A DNA stretch of 42,170 bases, taken from NCBI GenBank assembly GCA_005883675.1, contig VBCM01000083.1, forward strand, positions 1 to 42,170, written 5' to 3'. Origin of the DNA: Betaproteobacteria bacterium (lineage in GTDB: Bacteria > Pseudomonadota > Gammaproteobacteria > Burkholderiales > SG8-39). Position 1 is the stretch's first letter. Each line of letters starts with the position of its first letter. The translations under genes and the position numbers were made by a program. The notes under the pieces were generated by a model. It saw only the letters and a program-made list of their open reading frames with translations. It was not told where the DNA came from and did not search any database. Shown piece by piece: positions 8,698 to 16,365 of this stretch.

Positions 8698-10175
8698 AAG
8701 CGCGCGAGCTCCGGATGCTGCAGCGCGCCGCGGTGCACATGCATGCGCCCGTACTCGGCGCAGCGCGCAAGCGTCGGCACCGCCTTGCCCGGATTGAGCA
8801 GCCCGCGTGGATCGAAGGCGCGCTTCACGGCGTGGAACAGCTCGAGCTCGTCGGGCCGGAACTGCGTGCACATCTGGTTGATCTTCTCCACGCCCACGCC
8901 GTGCTCGCCGGTGATCGTGCCGCCCACCGCGACGCATTTCTCCAGCACCTCGGCCGCGAATTGCTCGGTGCGGTGGAGCTCATCGGGGTTGTTGGCATCG
9001 AAGAGGATGAGCGGATGCAGGTTGCCGTCCCCGGCGTGGAACACATTCGGGCAGCGCAAGCCGTACTTCTTTCCGAGCTCGGCGATGAAGTGCAGCACTT
9101 CGGCCAGGCGCTTGCGCGGGATCGTGCCGTCCATGCAGTAGTAGTCCGGTGAGATGCGTCCCATCGCCGGGAACGCCGCCTTGCGGCCCGACCAGAAGCG
9201 CAGCCGTTCGGCTTCATCGCGCGAGACCGCAAGGCGCACGGCGCCCGCGCCGGTGAGCACCGCTTCCATGCGCGCGATCTCGTCCTCGACTTCCGCCGGC
9301 GTGCCGTCGGACTCGCACAGCAGGATCGCCGCCGCATCGAGGTCGTAACCCGCACCCACGAACTGCTCCACTGCGCGCGTCGCCGGCCGGTCCATCATCT
9401 CGAGCCCGGCGGGAATGATGCCGGCGGCGACGATCGCGGCCACCGCGCTGCCCGCCTTCTCGACATCGTCGAACGACGCCATGATGACGCGCGCGCATTG
9501 CGGTTTCGGCAGCAGCTTCACCGTGACCTCGGTGACGACGAAAAGCATCCCCTCCGAGCCGACGGCGAGGGCAAGGAGGTCCAGCCCCGGTGCATCGGGC
9601 GCCTCGCTTCCCAGCTCGAGCGGCTCGCCGTCGATGGTCAAGCCGCGCACGCGCAACACGTTGTGCAGGGTCAAGCCGTACTTCAGGCAGTGCACGCCGC
9701 CCGAGTTCTCGGCGACGTTGCCGCCGATGGTGCAGGCGATCTGGCTCGACGGATCCGGCGCGTAGTACAGGCCGTGCGGCGCCGCCACTTCCGAGATGGC
9801 AGCATTGCGCACGCCCGGCTGCACGACGGCGATGCGTGCGCGCGCATCGACGCGCAGCACGCGCATGAACTTCGCCATCGAAAGGAGCACGCCGTCGCCG
9901 AGCGGGAGCGCACCACCCGAGAGCCCGGTGCCCGCGCCGCGAGGCACGACGGGCACGTTCATCGAGGAGCAAATCTGCAGGGTGCGCCGCACCTGCTCTT
10001 CGGTCTCGGGCAGCGCGACCACCATCGGCAATTGGCGGTAGGCGGTGAGGCCGTCGCACTCGTAGGGTCGCGTATCTTCCTCATCGAAGAGCACCGCACG
10101 CGCGGGCAGGAACTCACGCAGCGCGCGCGCCACCTCGTGGCGGCGGCTCAGGGAGAGAGATACGGCTTCGCCCAC
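8694..10175 (-). CDS. glcD: Glycolate oxidase FAD-linked catalytic subunit GlcD
   Basis: Catalytic flavoprotein of glycolate oxidase; 493 residues, the normal length. The FAD-binding domain shows VVPRGAGTGLSGGALPLGDGVLLS and PDPSSQIACTIGGNVAENSGGVHCLKYG. The C-terminal FAD-oxidase domain shows the metal/substrate His motif NVFHAGDGNLHPLILFD and TGEHGVGVEKI. The start MGEAVSLSLSRRHEVARALREFLP overlaps the end of hyi by 28 bases. First structural gene of glcDEF after hyi. No local glcC-type regulator is present. Confidence 0.96.
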   Translation of the reverse strand: MGEAVSLSLSRRHEVARALREFLPARAVLFDEEDTRPYECDGLTAYRQLPMVVALPETEEQVRRTLQICSSMNVPVVPRGAGTGLSGGALPLGDGVLLSMAKFMRVLRVDARARIAVVQPGVRNAAISEVAAPHGLYYAPDPSSQIACTIGGNVAENSGGVHCLKYGLTLHNVLRVRGLTIDGEPLELGSEAPDAPGLDLLALAVGSEGMLFVVTEVTVKLLPKPQCARVIMASFDDVEKAGSAVAAIVAAGIIPAGLEMMDRPATRAVEQFVGAGYDLDAAAILLCESDGTPAEVEDEIARMEAVLTGAGAVRLAVSRDEAERLRFWSGRKAAFPAMGRISPDYYCMDGTIPRKRLAEVLHFIAELGKKYGLRCPNVFHAGDGNLHPLILFDANNPDELHRTEQFAAEVLEKCVAVGGTITGEHGVGVEKINQMCTQFRPDELELFHAVKRAFDPRGLLNPGKAVPTLARCAEYGRMHVHRGALQHPELARF

Positions 10176-10921
10176 GTCAGGCCTGCAACGGTGTCACCGC
10201 TTGGATTGTATTCGCATCCCACCCAGCCCGAGTACCCGAGGCGATCGAGATGGCGCAGCAGAAAGCCGAAATTGATCTCGCCCGTGCCGGGCTCGTGGCG
10301 ATCGGGCACGTCGGCGATCTGGATGTGCCCGATGCGGCCCAGCAGTCGCTCAAGCGTGCACGCGAGGTCGCCTTCCATGATCTGCATGTGGAAGACGTCG
10401 TACTGCAGCCGCGCATTCGCTTCACCTGCGGCGTTGAGAACGTCGATCGCCTGCGCGCTACGCGTGAGGAAGAAGCCGGGAACGCTGCGCGTGTTGATCG
10501 GCTCGATGACGAGCTCGATGCCCGCTTCGCCGAGCCGGCGCGCGGCATGGCGCACGTTGGCAACCAACGTATCGAAGTGGCTGCGGTCCACCGGCGCGAG
10601 GCCGGCGATGCAGTTCAGCCGCGCGCAGCCCACGGCGCTCGCGTATTCGAGCGCACGCTCGACGCCGTCGCGGAACTCGCGGCTGCGCCCCGGCAGGCAG
10701 GCGATGCCGCGCTCGCCGCGCGCCATGTCGCCGGCGGGCAGGTTGTGCAGCACCACCTGGACGCCGGCGGCGCGCGCCGCTTGCGCGAGCTCCTGCGCCG
10801 GCCAGGCGTAAGGGAACTGGTACTCGACGTAGCGAAAGCCCGCGGCGCGCGCCGCGGCGAAGCGCTCGAGGAACTCGAGTTCTGTGAACAGCGTCGAGAG
10901 ATTGGCGGCGAGCTTCGGCAT
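10148..10921 (-). CDS. hyi: Hydroxypyruvate isomerase
   Basis: A TIM-barrel xylose-isomerase-like enzyme that interconverts hydroxypyruvate and tartronate semialdehyde. The start is taken at ATG 10921 (MPKLAANLSTLFTELEFLERF), the standard family start; the ORF track extends 32 codons further without support. Family blocks include LVIEPINTRSVPGFFLT, QYDVFHMQIMEGDLACTLERL, IGHIQIADVPDRHEPGTGEINF and the end SGWVGCEYNPSGDT. The 257 residues match the usual 258. It overlaps glcD, so glycolate oxidation and C3 hydroxyacid handling are probably co-expressed. The divergent TauE/SafE gene starts 25 bases away. Confidence 0.93.
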   Translation of the reverse strand: MPKLAANLSTLFTELEFLERFAAARAAGFRYVEYQFPYAWPAQELAQAARAAGVQVVLHNLPAGDMARGERGIACLPGRSREFRDGVERALEYASAVGCARLNCIAGLAPVDRSHFDTLVANVRHAARRLGEAGIELVIEPINTRSVPGFFLTRSAQAIDVLNAAGEANARLQYDVFHMQIMEGDLACTLERLLGRIGHIQIADVPDRHEPGTGEINFGFLLRHLDRLGYSGWVGCEYNPSGDTVAGLTWAKPYLSP

Positions 10922-10946
10922 AATCGCCGAGCATAACCAAAAGCCG

Positions 10947-11804
10947 ATGGACGCCGCCGCCCTGCCGTGGTGGATCTGGCCGATCGCGCTCTTCGCGGTG
11001 AGCTTCGCGATCGGCATCGTGGCCGTGCTTGCCGGCGTCGGCGGCGGGGTGCTGTTCGTGCCGATCGTGGGCGGCCTCTTCCCCTTTCATCTGGACTTCG
11101 TTCGTGGCGCCGGGCTGATGTTCGCGCTCGCCGGCACGCTCGCAGCCGGACCCCCGCTGCTGCGTGCCGGCATGGCGAGCCTGCGGCTGGTCATGCCGCT
11201 CGCGCTGGTCGGCTCGATCGGCTCCTTCGCGGGCGCACTCGTCGGCCTCTCCCTGCGCGTCGAGCTACTGCAGACGCTGCTCGGCATTCTTATCGTGGGT
11301 ATAGCGATATTGATCTGGCGAACGCGCGCCGCCGATCGCGCCGATGTAGAAGCCGACGCGCTCGGCGCTTTCCTGCGCCTTGAGGGCGAGTTCGTCGATC
11401 CGGCCGCCGGTATGAAGATCGACTGGCGCACGCACCGTACGCTGCTCGGGCTCGGCGCGTTCGCCGCGATCGGCTTCATCGGCGGCATCTTCGGCCTGGG
11501 CGCCGGCTTTGCCAATGTGCCGGCGCTGAATCTGCTCATGTCGGCGCCACTCAAGGTCGCGGTCGGGTCGAGCGGCTTGCTGATCTCGGTGATCAACAGT
11601 TCCGCCGCCTGGGTGTATCTCGAGCGCGGCGCACTGCTACCGCTCATCGTTGTGCCGGCTATCCTGGGCGTGATGCTCGGGTCGCGCCTGGGCGCGCGGC
11701 TGCTGGGCTCGACGCCCGCGCCGGTCGTGCGCCTCTTGCTGATCGTCGTCATGCTGCTCGCGGGACTGCGGGCGCTGTCGCGCGGGCTCGGAGTCTGGGC
11801 ATGA
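10947..11804 (+). CDS. TauE/SafE family anion permease
   Basis: A 285-residue integral membrane protein with about eight helices in two repeated halves. The signature glycine patches are duplicated, as in TauE/SafE proteins: GIVAVLAGVGGGVLFVPIVGGL in the first half and GFIGGIFGLGAGFANVPALNLLM in the second. Members export sulfite, sulfoacetate or related anions, or import others. The start MDAAALPWWIWPIALFAVSF (ATG 10947) is preferred over the ORF-track start, which reads into the antisense of hyi. It overlaps the next gene by four bases (ATGA). The sulfide-oxidation genes at 19060 fit a sulfite export role, but substrate is not shown. Confidence 0.9.
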   Translation: MDAAALPWWIWPIALFAVSFAIGIVAVLAGVGGGVLFVPIVGGLFPFHLDFVRGAGLMFALAGTLAAGPPLLRAGMASLRLVMPLALVGSIGSFAGALVGLSLRVELLQTLLGILIVGIAILIWRTRAADRADVEADALGAFLRLEGEFVDPAAGMKIDWRTHRTLLGLGAFAAIGFIGGIFGLGAGFANVPALNLLMSAPLKVAVGSSGLLISVINSSAAWVYLERGALLPLIVVPAILGVMLGSRLGARLLGSTPAPVVRLLLIVVMLLAGLRALSRGLGVWA

Positions 11805-12208
11805 CGGCGCACGAGCGCGCGCTGCGCGAGCTCTACGCAAGGTGGCTCGATCGCGCGAGCAAAGCGGGCTTCGCGCTGTGCCTGTGCGCTTTTATCGTTT
11901 ATGCCGGCGGCCTGCTGCCGTCATATCTGCCCGCGTCCGAGTTGCCGCGCTACTGGGGCCTGCCGGTGAGCCGCTTCATTGCGCTCACGAACATGCCGCA
12001 CGGGTGGGGGTGGATGCGGTTCCTCGGCTATGGTGATGTGCTGAACCTCGGCACCGTTGCCCTCCTGGCGCTCGTCACCCCGGTCTGCTATGCGCGCGTC
12101 CTGCCGCGGCTCTTCGCCGAGCGCGACTGGCTGCAGGTGGCGCTCGCGGCCGCCCAGCTCCTGGTGCTGGCGGTGGCGGCGAGCGGCCTTTTGGCCGCCC
12201 CGGGCTGA
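11801..12208 (+). CDS. Small four-helix membrane protein, unknown function
   Basis: 135 residues with hydrophobic segments around residues 20-40 (GFALCLCAFIVYAGGLLP), 82-100 (LGTVALLALVTPVCYARVL) and 112-133 (LQVALAAAQLLVLAVAASGLLA), plus a weaker one near LPVSRFIALTNMPHGWGWM. The N-terminal helix carries basic residues (RELYARWLDRASK). It overlaps the permease stop by four bases and is probably co-translated with it. A small membrane partner commonly follows TauE/SafE genes (for example DUF1634 proteins); this might be a divergent one, but I cannot confirm the family. Confidence 0.75.
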   Translation: MTAHERALRELYARWLDRASKAGFALCLCAFIVYAGGLLPSYLPASELPRYWGLPVSRFIALTNMPHGWGWMRFLGYGDVLNLGTVALLALVTPVCYARVLPRLFAERDWLQVALAAAQLLVLAVAASGLLAAPG

Positions 12209-12255
12209 CGGTGCTAGACTTTTTTCGCTCGCAAGCTCAAACCAAGGAGAAAACA

Positions 12256-12855
12256 ATGGCTGCGTTCTTCCAATCGCTCGGAAAGACCATCACGGCCGGC
12301 GTGGTCGTGCTTATCGTGCTGCTCATCATCCTGGTCGCTGCCGGCGGCCGGGTGGCGCTCGGCGATCACGGCTGGTGGCTTTTCGCCATGCGCTGGCTGC
12401 ACATCACGAGCGGCGTGATGTGGATTGGCCTGCTCTGGTACTTCAACTTCGTGCAGACACCGTCGATGCCGAAGATCCCGGACGCCGAGAAGCCCGCGGT
12501 GACCAAGGTGATCGCGCCCGCGGCGCTCTTCTGGTTCCGCTGGGCGGCCATGGCGACCATCGTCCTCGGCATCATCCTCGCGCTGATGACCGGCTATCTC
12601 CGGCACGCGCTCATGCTGAAGAAACCCTTCACCTCGATCGGCATCGGCGCGTGGCTCGGCACGATCATGTGGGCCAACGTCTGGTTCGTAATCTGGCCCA
12701 ACCAGAAGAAGGTGCTCGGCATGGTCACGGTGAGCCCCGAGGAGAAGGCTGCGGCCGCCAAGGCCGCTGGCATGGCCTCGCGCATCAACACGATGCTGTC
12801 CATCCCCATGCTTTACTTCATGGTGGCGCAGAGCCACGGCGGGGTGGCGTTCTAG
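12256..12855 (+). CDS. PuuD / urate-oxidase-N-like membrane protein
   Basis: 199 residues resembling the membrane domain of the PuuD-type urate hydroxylase (Urate_ox_N), without the C-terminal cytochrome c domain. Features are MRWLHITSGVMWIGLLWYFNF, with a helix His near the membrane interface, SMPKIP, FRWAAMATIVLGIILALMTGYL, and WLGTIMWANVWFVIWPNQKKVLG. About five membrane helices are visible. Start at ATG 12256 is set by a strong AAGGAG ribosome site nine bases upstream; the ORF-track start lies before that site. Urate metabolism genes are absent nearby, so a urate role is doubtful. Stand-alone copies are frequent in betaproteobacteria. Confidence 0.8.
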   Translation: MAAFFQSLGKTITAGVVVLIVLLIILVAAGGRVALGDHGWWLFAMRWLHITSGVMWIGLLWYFNFVQTPSMPKIPDAEKPAVTKVIAPAALFWFRWAAMATIVLGIILALMTGYLRHALMLKKPFTSIGIGAWLGTIMWANVWFVIWPNQKKVLGMVTVSPEEKAAAAKAAGMASRINTMLSIPMLYFMVAQSHGGVAF

Positions 12856-12858
12856 AAA

Positions 12859-13278
12859 TTATTTTGCGCCGGGAATGCCGCCGATGCGGCTTCCCGGCTT
12901 GATGCCCCGCGCGGCGAACCAGCCGCGGTTCATCTCCAGGGCGTAGAGCGCCGGCCGCCGCGCGCAGTGCGAGTCCTCGGTCTGCGGCGCCATGTCCTCG
13001 ATGTTGATGACCCCGCCGTGCTCGTCGATGAACGCCACCGAGAGCGGGATCAGCGTGTTCCTCATCCACATGCAGTGCCTGGCGGCCTCGTCGAAGATGA
13101 AGAGCATGCCGGCATTGCTCGGCATCGCCGTGCGGTACATGAGACCCTGGCCGCGGCTGGCGAAATCGGCCGCCACCTCCGCCCGAATCAGATGCATGCC
13201 GGCGCTGAGCTGCACCACCGGCAGCGGTTGTGCCGCCGCGGGCGCGGCGGCAATCAGCAAAGCAAGCAATGCGCGCAT
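12859..13278 (-). CDS. DUF192 family exported protein
   Basis: 139 residues from ATG 13278 (MRALLALLIAAAPAAAQ, a signal peptide). The mature part shows the DUF192 core: LIRAEVAADFASRGQGLMYRTAMPSNAGMLFIFDEAARHCMWMRNTLIPLSVAFID, and then LEMNRGWFAARGIKPGSRI. The conserved MWMRNT block is intact. Function of the family is unknown; it is exported to the periplasm. The gene converges on the PuuD-like gene, with only three bases between stops, and lies 50 bases downstream of the Lys-rich gene, probably in the same transcript. Confidence 0.9.
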   Translation of the reverse strand: MRALLALLIAAAPAAAQPLPVVQLSAGMHLIRAEVAADFASRGQGLMYRTAMPSNAGMLFIFDEAARHCMWMRNTLIPLSVAFIDEHGGVINIEDMAPQTEDSHCARRPALYALEMNRGWFAARGIKPGSRIGGIPGAK

Positions 13279-13328
13279 AAATGAAAAAGGCAGGGACGCG
13301 CCCTGCCTTTGCATACCTTGGAAGCGGG

Positions 13329-13535
13329 TTACTTCTTCTCCATCTTATTCTTGTCCATCTTGTCGGACGACTTCTTCGCCGATTTCTTCTTGCCGTCTTT
13401 TTTCTTGTCGGACTTCTTGTCCATCTTGCTGCTTTCCGCCTTCTTGTCCATCTTGCCGGCCTTGTCCTGCGCGAGCGCGGCGAAGCTGGTCGCCGCGAAC
13501 ATCGCCGCGACGAGGACTGCAACGAGCTGCTTCAT
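13329..13535 (-). CDS. Small exported Lys/Met/Asp-rich protein
   Basis: 68 residues: a clear signal peptide (MKQLVAVLVAAMFAATSFAALAQ) followed by a 45-residue mature chain of which about 20 are Lys. The tetrad KM[DE]K occurs four times. No folded domain is expected. It resembles in style the low-complexity periplasmic peptides of betaproteobacteria such as the pentapeptide MXKDX-repeat proteins, although the repeat differs. The codon use is A/T-richer than the neighbours because of the Lys codons. An AGAGGG ribosome site precedes the ATG by 7 bases. A 14-bp perfect palindrome lies 23 bases upstream of the start. Function unknown; metal or polyanion binding is a guess. Confidence 0.8.
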   Translation of the reverse strand: MKQLVAVLVAAMFAATSFAALAQDKAGKMDKKAESSKMDKKSDKKKDGKKKSAKKSSDKMDKNKMEKK

Positions 13536-13557
13536 GTGATTCCCTCTCTGGTGGTTT

Positions 13558-13571
13558 GTCTAACGTTAGAC
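13558..13571. promoter_or_regulatory. Perfect 14-bp palindrome upstream of the Lys-rich gene (operator candidate)
   Basis: GTCTAACGTTAGAC reads the same on both strands. It lies 23-36 bases upstream of the small exported protein's ATG. An exact palindrome of this size with a low-GC centre stands out in this GC-rich sequence and is typical in form for a dimeric repressor site. The regulator is unknown. Confidence 0.5.
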
Positions 13572-13621
13572 CGGCCGCTAGGCGCAGTCCGCTGCGATTA
13601 ACGCGCGGGCCTGACGTGCGG

Positions 13622-13650
13622 TTGACACGGATCGCGGAACCGTTTGTAAA
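13622..13650 (+). promoter_or_regulatory. Sigma-70 promoter candidate upstream of icd
   Basis: A consensus -35 box TTGACA (13622-13627), a 17-base spacer and TGTAAA (13645-13650) as -10. The transcript would start near 13657, leaving a leader of about 60 bases that contains the hairpin at 13671-13688. Confidence 0.5.
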
Positions 13651-13670
13651 TCAAGCGAGTAGCATGCAAA

Positions 13671-13693
13671 GGGGCGTATAATCGCCCCCTTTT
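13671..13693 (+). promoter_or_regulatory. GC-rich hairpin enclosing TATAAT followed by a T-run, just before icd
   Basis: GGGGCG and CGCCCC are perfect arms around the hexamer TATAAT, a consensus -10 box, followed by a T-run. As DNA it could be an alternative -10 element. As RNA transcribed from the upstream promoter it would look like a weak intrinsic terminator or attenuator. No good -35 lies 17 bases before it. The icd ATG follows 26 bases later with GGGAG as ribosome site. Confidence 0.45.
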
Positions 13694-13718
13694 TCGGTCC
13701 TCCCAGGGAGCAATTTCC

Positions 13719-14975
13719 ATGGCTTACCAGCACATCAAGCTGCCCTCGGGCGGCGAGAAGATCCGCGTGCGCCGCGATTTCTCGCTCGAGGTGCCCGAGC
13801 GTCCCATCATCCCGTACATCGAAGGCGACGGCACGGGCGTCGATATCACGCCAGTGATGCTCAAGGTGGTCGACGCGGCGGTGCAGAAAGCCTACGGCGG
13901 CAAGCGCAAGATCGTCTGGATGGAAATGTTCGCCGGCGAAAAGTCCTGCCGCGTCTATGGCGAAAACGTGTGGCTGCCCGACGAGACGCTGCAGGCGGCG
14001 AAGGAATTCGTCGTCTCGATCAAGGGACCGCTCACCACGCCGGTCGGCGGTGGTATCCGCTCGATCAACGTGGCGCTGCGCCAGGAGCTCGATCTCTACG
14101 TATGCCTGCGGCCGGTGCGCTGGTTCAAGGGCGTGCCCTCGCCGCTCAAGGAGCCCGAAAAGGTCGACATGGTGATCTTCCGCGAGAACTCGGAGGACAT
14201 CTACGCCGGCATCGAGTGGCCGGCGCAGTCTGCCGAGGCGAAGAAGGTGATCGATTTCTTGATGAAGGAGATGAAGGTCAAGAAGATCCGCTTCCCCGAA
14301 TCCTCGGCCATCGGCATCAAGCCGGTGTCGATCGAGGGCTCGGAGCGGCTCATCCGCAAGGCCTACCAGTACGCCATCGACCACAAAAGGAAGTCGGTGA
14401 CGCTCGTGCACAAGGGCAACATCCAGAAATTCACCGAGGGCGGCTTCCGCGACTGGGGCTATCGCCTCGCCGAGAAGGAGTTCGGCGCGAAGCCGCTCGA
14501 CGGCGGCCCGTGGATGACGTTCAAGAACCCGAAGGGCGGGCCCGACATCGTGCTGAAGGACGTGATCACCGACGCCATGCTGCAGCAGATCCTGCTGCGG
14601 CCGGCTGAGTACGACGTGCTTGCCACCACCAACCTGAACGGCGACTACATTTCCGATGGCCTCGCCGCGGAAGTGGGCGGCATCGGCATTGCGCCGGGCG
14701 CGAACATGAGCGACTCGGTGGCGATGTTCGAAGCGACGCACGGCACGGCGCCGAAGTACGCCGGCAAGGACTACGTGAACCCGGGCTCGGAGATCCTCTC
14801 GGCGGAGATGATGCTGCGGCACATGGGCTGGGCGGAGTCGGCCGACGCGATCATCCGCTCGATGGAGCGCGCGATCCAGGACCAGGTCGTCACCTATGAC
14901 TTCGCGCGCCAGATGCAGGGCGCAAAGCAGGTGTCGTGCTCGGGCTTCGGCCAGGCCATGATCGAGCGGATGTAG
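13719..14975 (+). CDS. icd: NADP-dependent isocitrate dehydrogenase
   Basis: TCA-cycle enzyme that decarboxylates isocitrate to 2-oxoglutarate with NADP. 418 residues, the normal length for the E. coli-type enzyme. Visible blocks are [16 protein letters not shown], the substrate-phosphate loop ([17 protein letters not shown], with the Ser that IDH kinase targets in enteric homologues), [55 protein letters not shown], and [19 protein letters not shown], which contributes to coenzyme binding. The start at ATG 13719 is preceded by GGGAG. The barrel protein gene starts two bases after the stop. Complete, unlike several neighbours. Confidence 0.97.
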   Translation: MAYQHIKLPSGGEKIRVRRDFSLEVPERPIIPYIEGDGTGVDITPVMLKVVDAAVQKAYGGKRKIVWMEMFAGEKSCRVYGENVWLPDETLQAAKEFVVSIKGPLTTPVGGGIRSINVALRQELDLYVCLRPVRWFKGVPSPLKEPEKVDMVIFRENSEDIYAGIEWPAQSAEAKKVIDFLMKEMKVKKIRFPESSAIGIKPVSIEGSERLIRKAYQYAIDHKRKSVTLVHKGNIQKFTEGGFRDWGYRLAEKEFGAKPLDGGPWMTFKNPKGGPDIVLKDVITDAMLQQILLRPAEYDVLATTNLNGDYISDGLAAEVGGIGIAPGANMSDSVAMFEATHGTAPKYAGKDYVNPGSEILSAEMMLRHMGWAESADAIIRSMERAIQDQVVTYDFARQMQGAKQVSCSGFGQAMIERM

Positions 14976-14977
14976 CG

Positions 14978-15775
14978 ATGAAAAAGCTTCTCGCGGGCGG
15001 TTGCGCCGCCCTGCTTTGCAGCGCAGCCGCGCACGCCGGCTGGTCGGTGAACGGCGACGTCGAGCATTTCCGCTGGGCCGAGAGCACCGACCCGCGCGTG
15101 AGCGAGACCGGGCCGATGTTCGGCATCGGTGGCGGCTACCGCGTGCTGCGGCCCCAGGGCTGGCAATTCGGCTGGCGCGGCCGCCTGTATGGCGGCTCGC
15201 TCGACTACAACGGTGCCTTTCTCTCGACCAACGAGCCGGCGACCGGCACAAGCGTCTATACCGGCCTCGCCAATGAAGGCCAGGCGATCTACCGCCTGCC
15301 AGGCAGCGCGAGCGGGATGGAGGTCGTTAGCGGGCTGATCCTCGACTACTGGAACCGCCAGCTCTCCTCTATCCAGCACGAGCAATACTGGATCGCGTCG
15401 GCGCGGCTCGGATTGAACTTCGACCGCAGGCAATCCCAAGGCTGGTTCGCCGGCGGCGGGTTCAAGTACCCGTTCTGGACGCGGCAGGACGCGCACCTCA
15501 CCGAGATCGGCTTCAACGCTAATCCGCACCTCGAGCCGAAGGGCAGCCTGAGCCTTTACGCCGATCTCGGCTATCGGTTCACCCGCCATTGGAGCCTGAC
15601 GGGCTACTACGACAGCTACCGCTTCAATGCGTCGGATGCGACGCAGCGTCTCATCAACCCGGCGATCGAAGGATGCACGGCCGTCGCGCCGGACCCTGCC
15701 GGCGGCTGCCGCATTTTCCAGCCGCAGAGCAGGCAGGACAGCTTCGGTCTGCGGCTACAGTACAGCTTCGAATAA
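14978..15775 (+). CDS. Outer-membrane beta-barrel protein, unknown function
   Basis: 265 residues with a signal peptide (MKKLLAGGCAALLCSAAAHA) and alternating amphipathic strands rich in Tyr, Trp, Gly and Arg (FGIGGGYRVLRPQGWQFGWR, SLYADLGYRFTRHWSLTGYY). The protein ends FGLRLQYSFE, close to the aromatic-terminated last strand of outer-membrane barrels. The ORF-track start is upstream inside icd; ATG 14978 fits the signal peptide and follows the icd stop by two bases. It is thus probably transcribed with icd, an unusual pairing. A terminator follows at once. No specific family recognised; a porin-like or sensor barrel is possible. Confidence 0.75.
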   Translation: MKKLLAGGCAALLCSAAAHAGWSVNGDVEHFRWAESTDPRVSETGPMFGIGGGYRVLRPQGWQFGWRGRLYGGSLDYNGAFLSTNEPATGTSVYTGLANEGQAIYRLPGSASGMEVVSGLILDYWNRQLSSIQHEQYWIASARLGLNFDRRQSQGWFAGGGFKYPFWTRQDAHLTEIGFNANPHLEPKGSLSLYADLGYRFTRHWSLTGYYDSYRFNASDATQRLINPAIEGCTAVAPDPAGGCRIFQPQSRQDSFGLRLQYSFE

Positions 15776-15803
15776 AAAAGGCCGCCTCGCGGGCGGCCTT
15801 TCC
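15775..15803. terminator. Bidirectional intrinsic terminator between barrel gene and cspA
   Basis: An A-run, GGCCGCC, a four-base loop, GGGCGGCC and T-residues form a stem-loop with A/T tracts on both sides. It begins at the barrel gene stop and faces the end of cspA, so it can serve both converging genes. Confidence 0.85.
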
Positions 15804-15819
15804 AATCGAGTGGGCGCGT

Positions 15820-16023
15820 CTAGACCTTCTGGATGTTCGAGGCCTGTTTCCCCTTGGGCCCCTGGACCACGTCGAAGCTGACCTTCTGTCCTTCCTTCAG
15901 GGTCTTGAAGCCTGCCATGTTGATCGCCGAGAAATGCGCGAACAAGTCCTCGCTGCCGTCGTCGGGCGTGATGAAGCCATAGCCCTTCGCATCGTTGAAC
16001 CACTTCACGGTGCCTGTTGCCAT
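15820..16023 (-). CDS. cspA: Cold-shock domain protein (CspA family)
   Basis: 67-residue single cold-shock domain: [23 protein letters not shown] with RNP1 (KGYGFI) and RNP2 (LFAHFSAI) single-strand nucleic-acid binding motifs, then [18 protein letters not shown]. It acts as an RNA chaperone in the cytoplasm. The start is ATG 16023 with GGGAG just upstream; the longer ORF-track start is not supported. The gene has a promoter and a leader of about 130 bases (see separate entry). Whether it is the cold-induced paralogue or a constitutive one cannot be told. Confidence 0.95.
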   Translation of the reverse strand: MATGTVKWFNDAKGYGFITPDDGSEDLFAHFSAINMAGFKTLKEGQKVSFDVVQGPKGKQASNIQKV

Positions 16024-16188
16024 GCTCTCTCCCTTATTGCTGTTGATTGAGCTACCGGGCCAGCGTCGTCGACGCTCCATGATCCCGAGCCATGCCTGGA
16101 ACTCCGCGATCCCGCCGCCTCAGTGGCAAACAGACAGCCTGAATCCAAACACAGCCCGCCTTTTACGCGTCGCTCCCACGGCCGTCAA
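16024..16188 (-). promoter_or_regulatory. cspA promoter and long 5' leader
   Basis: On the minus strand TTGACG (16188-16183) is followed by a 17-base spacer and TAAAAG (16165-16160). Transcription would start near 16153, giving a 5' leader of about 130 bases before the cspA ATG. Leaders of this length are characteristic of cold-shock mRNAs, where they act as temperature-responsive structures. The fold was not computed. Confidence 0.55.
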
Positions 16189-16267
16189 GAGCCGTGCCTG
16201 CGGCTGTTGCGTGCGCGCAAGGCGGTGAAAAACCACGTAATCCACCCGGTCGGTGCTGGCCGTCGCA

Positions 16268-16296
16268 TTGCACCGCCCCCCCACATTTATTACGAT
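16268..16296 (+). promoter_or_regulatory. Weak promoter candidate for clpS-clpA
   Basis: TTGCAC (16268-16273), a 17-base spacer containing a C-run, and TACGAT (16291-16296). The match is partial, but this is the only reasonably spaced pair in the 340-base gap between cspA and clpS. Apart from this and the cspA leader I see nothing else in 16024-16365. Confidence 0.3.
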
Positions 16297-16365
16297 AGCC
16301 TGCAGGAACTGGGCTAACGCAGCAATTGTCAGATTTGCGGGGGGCACGAGGCGCGTAGTAGCGGC

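Noticed and set aside
13578-15251. 557-codon minus-strand ORF
   Set aside because: Antisense of icd and the barrel gene; composition is Arg/His/Leu repeats without a plausible start.
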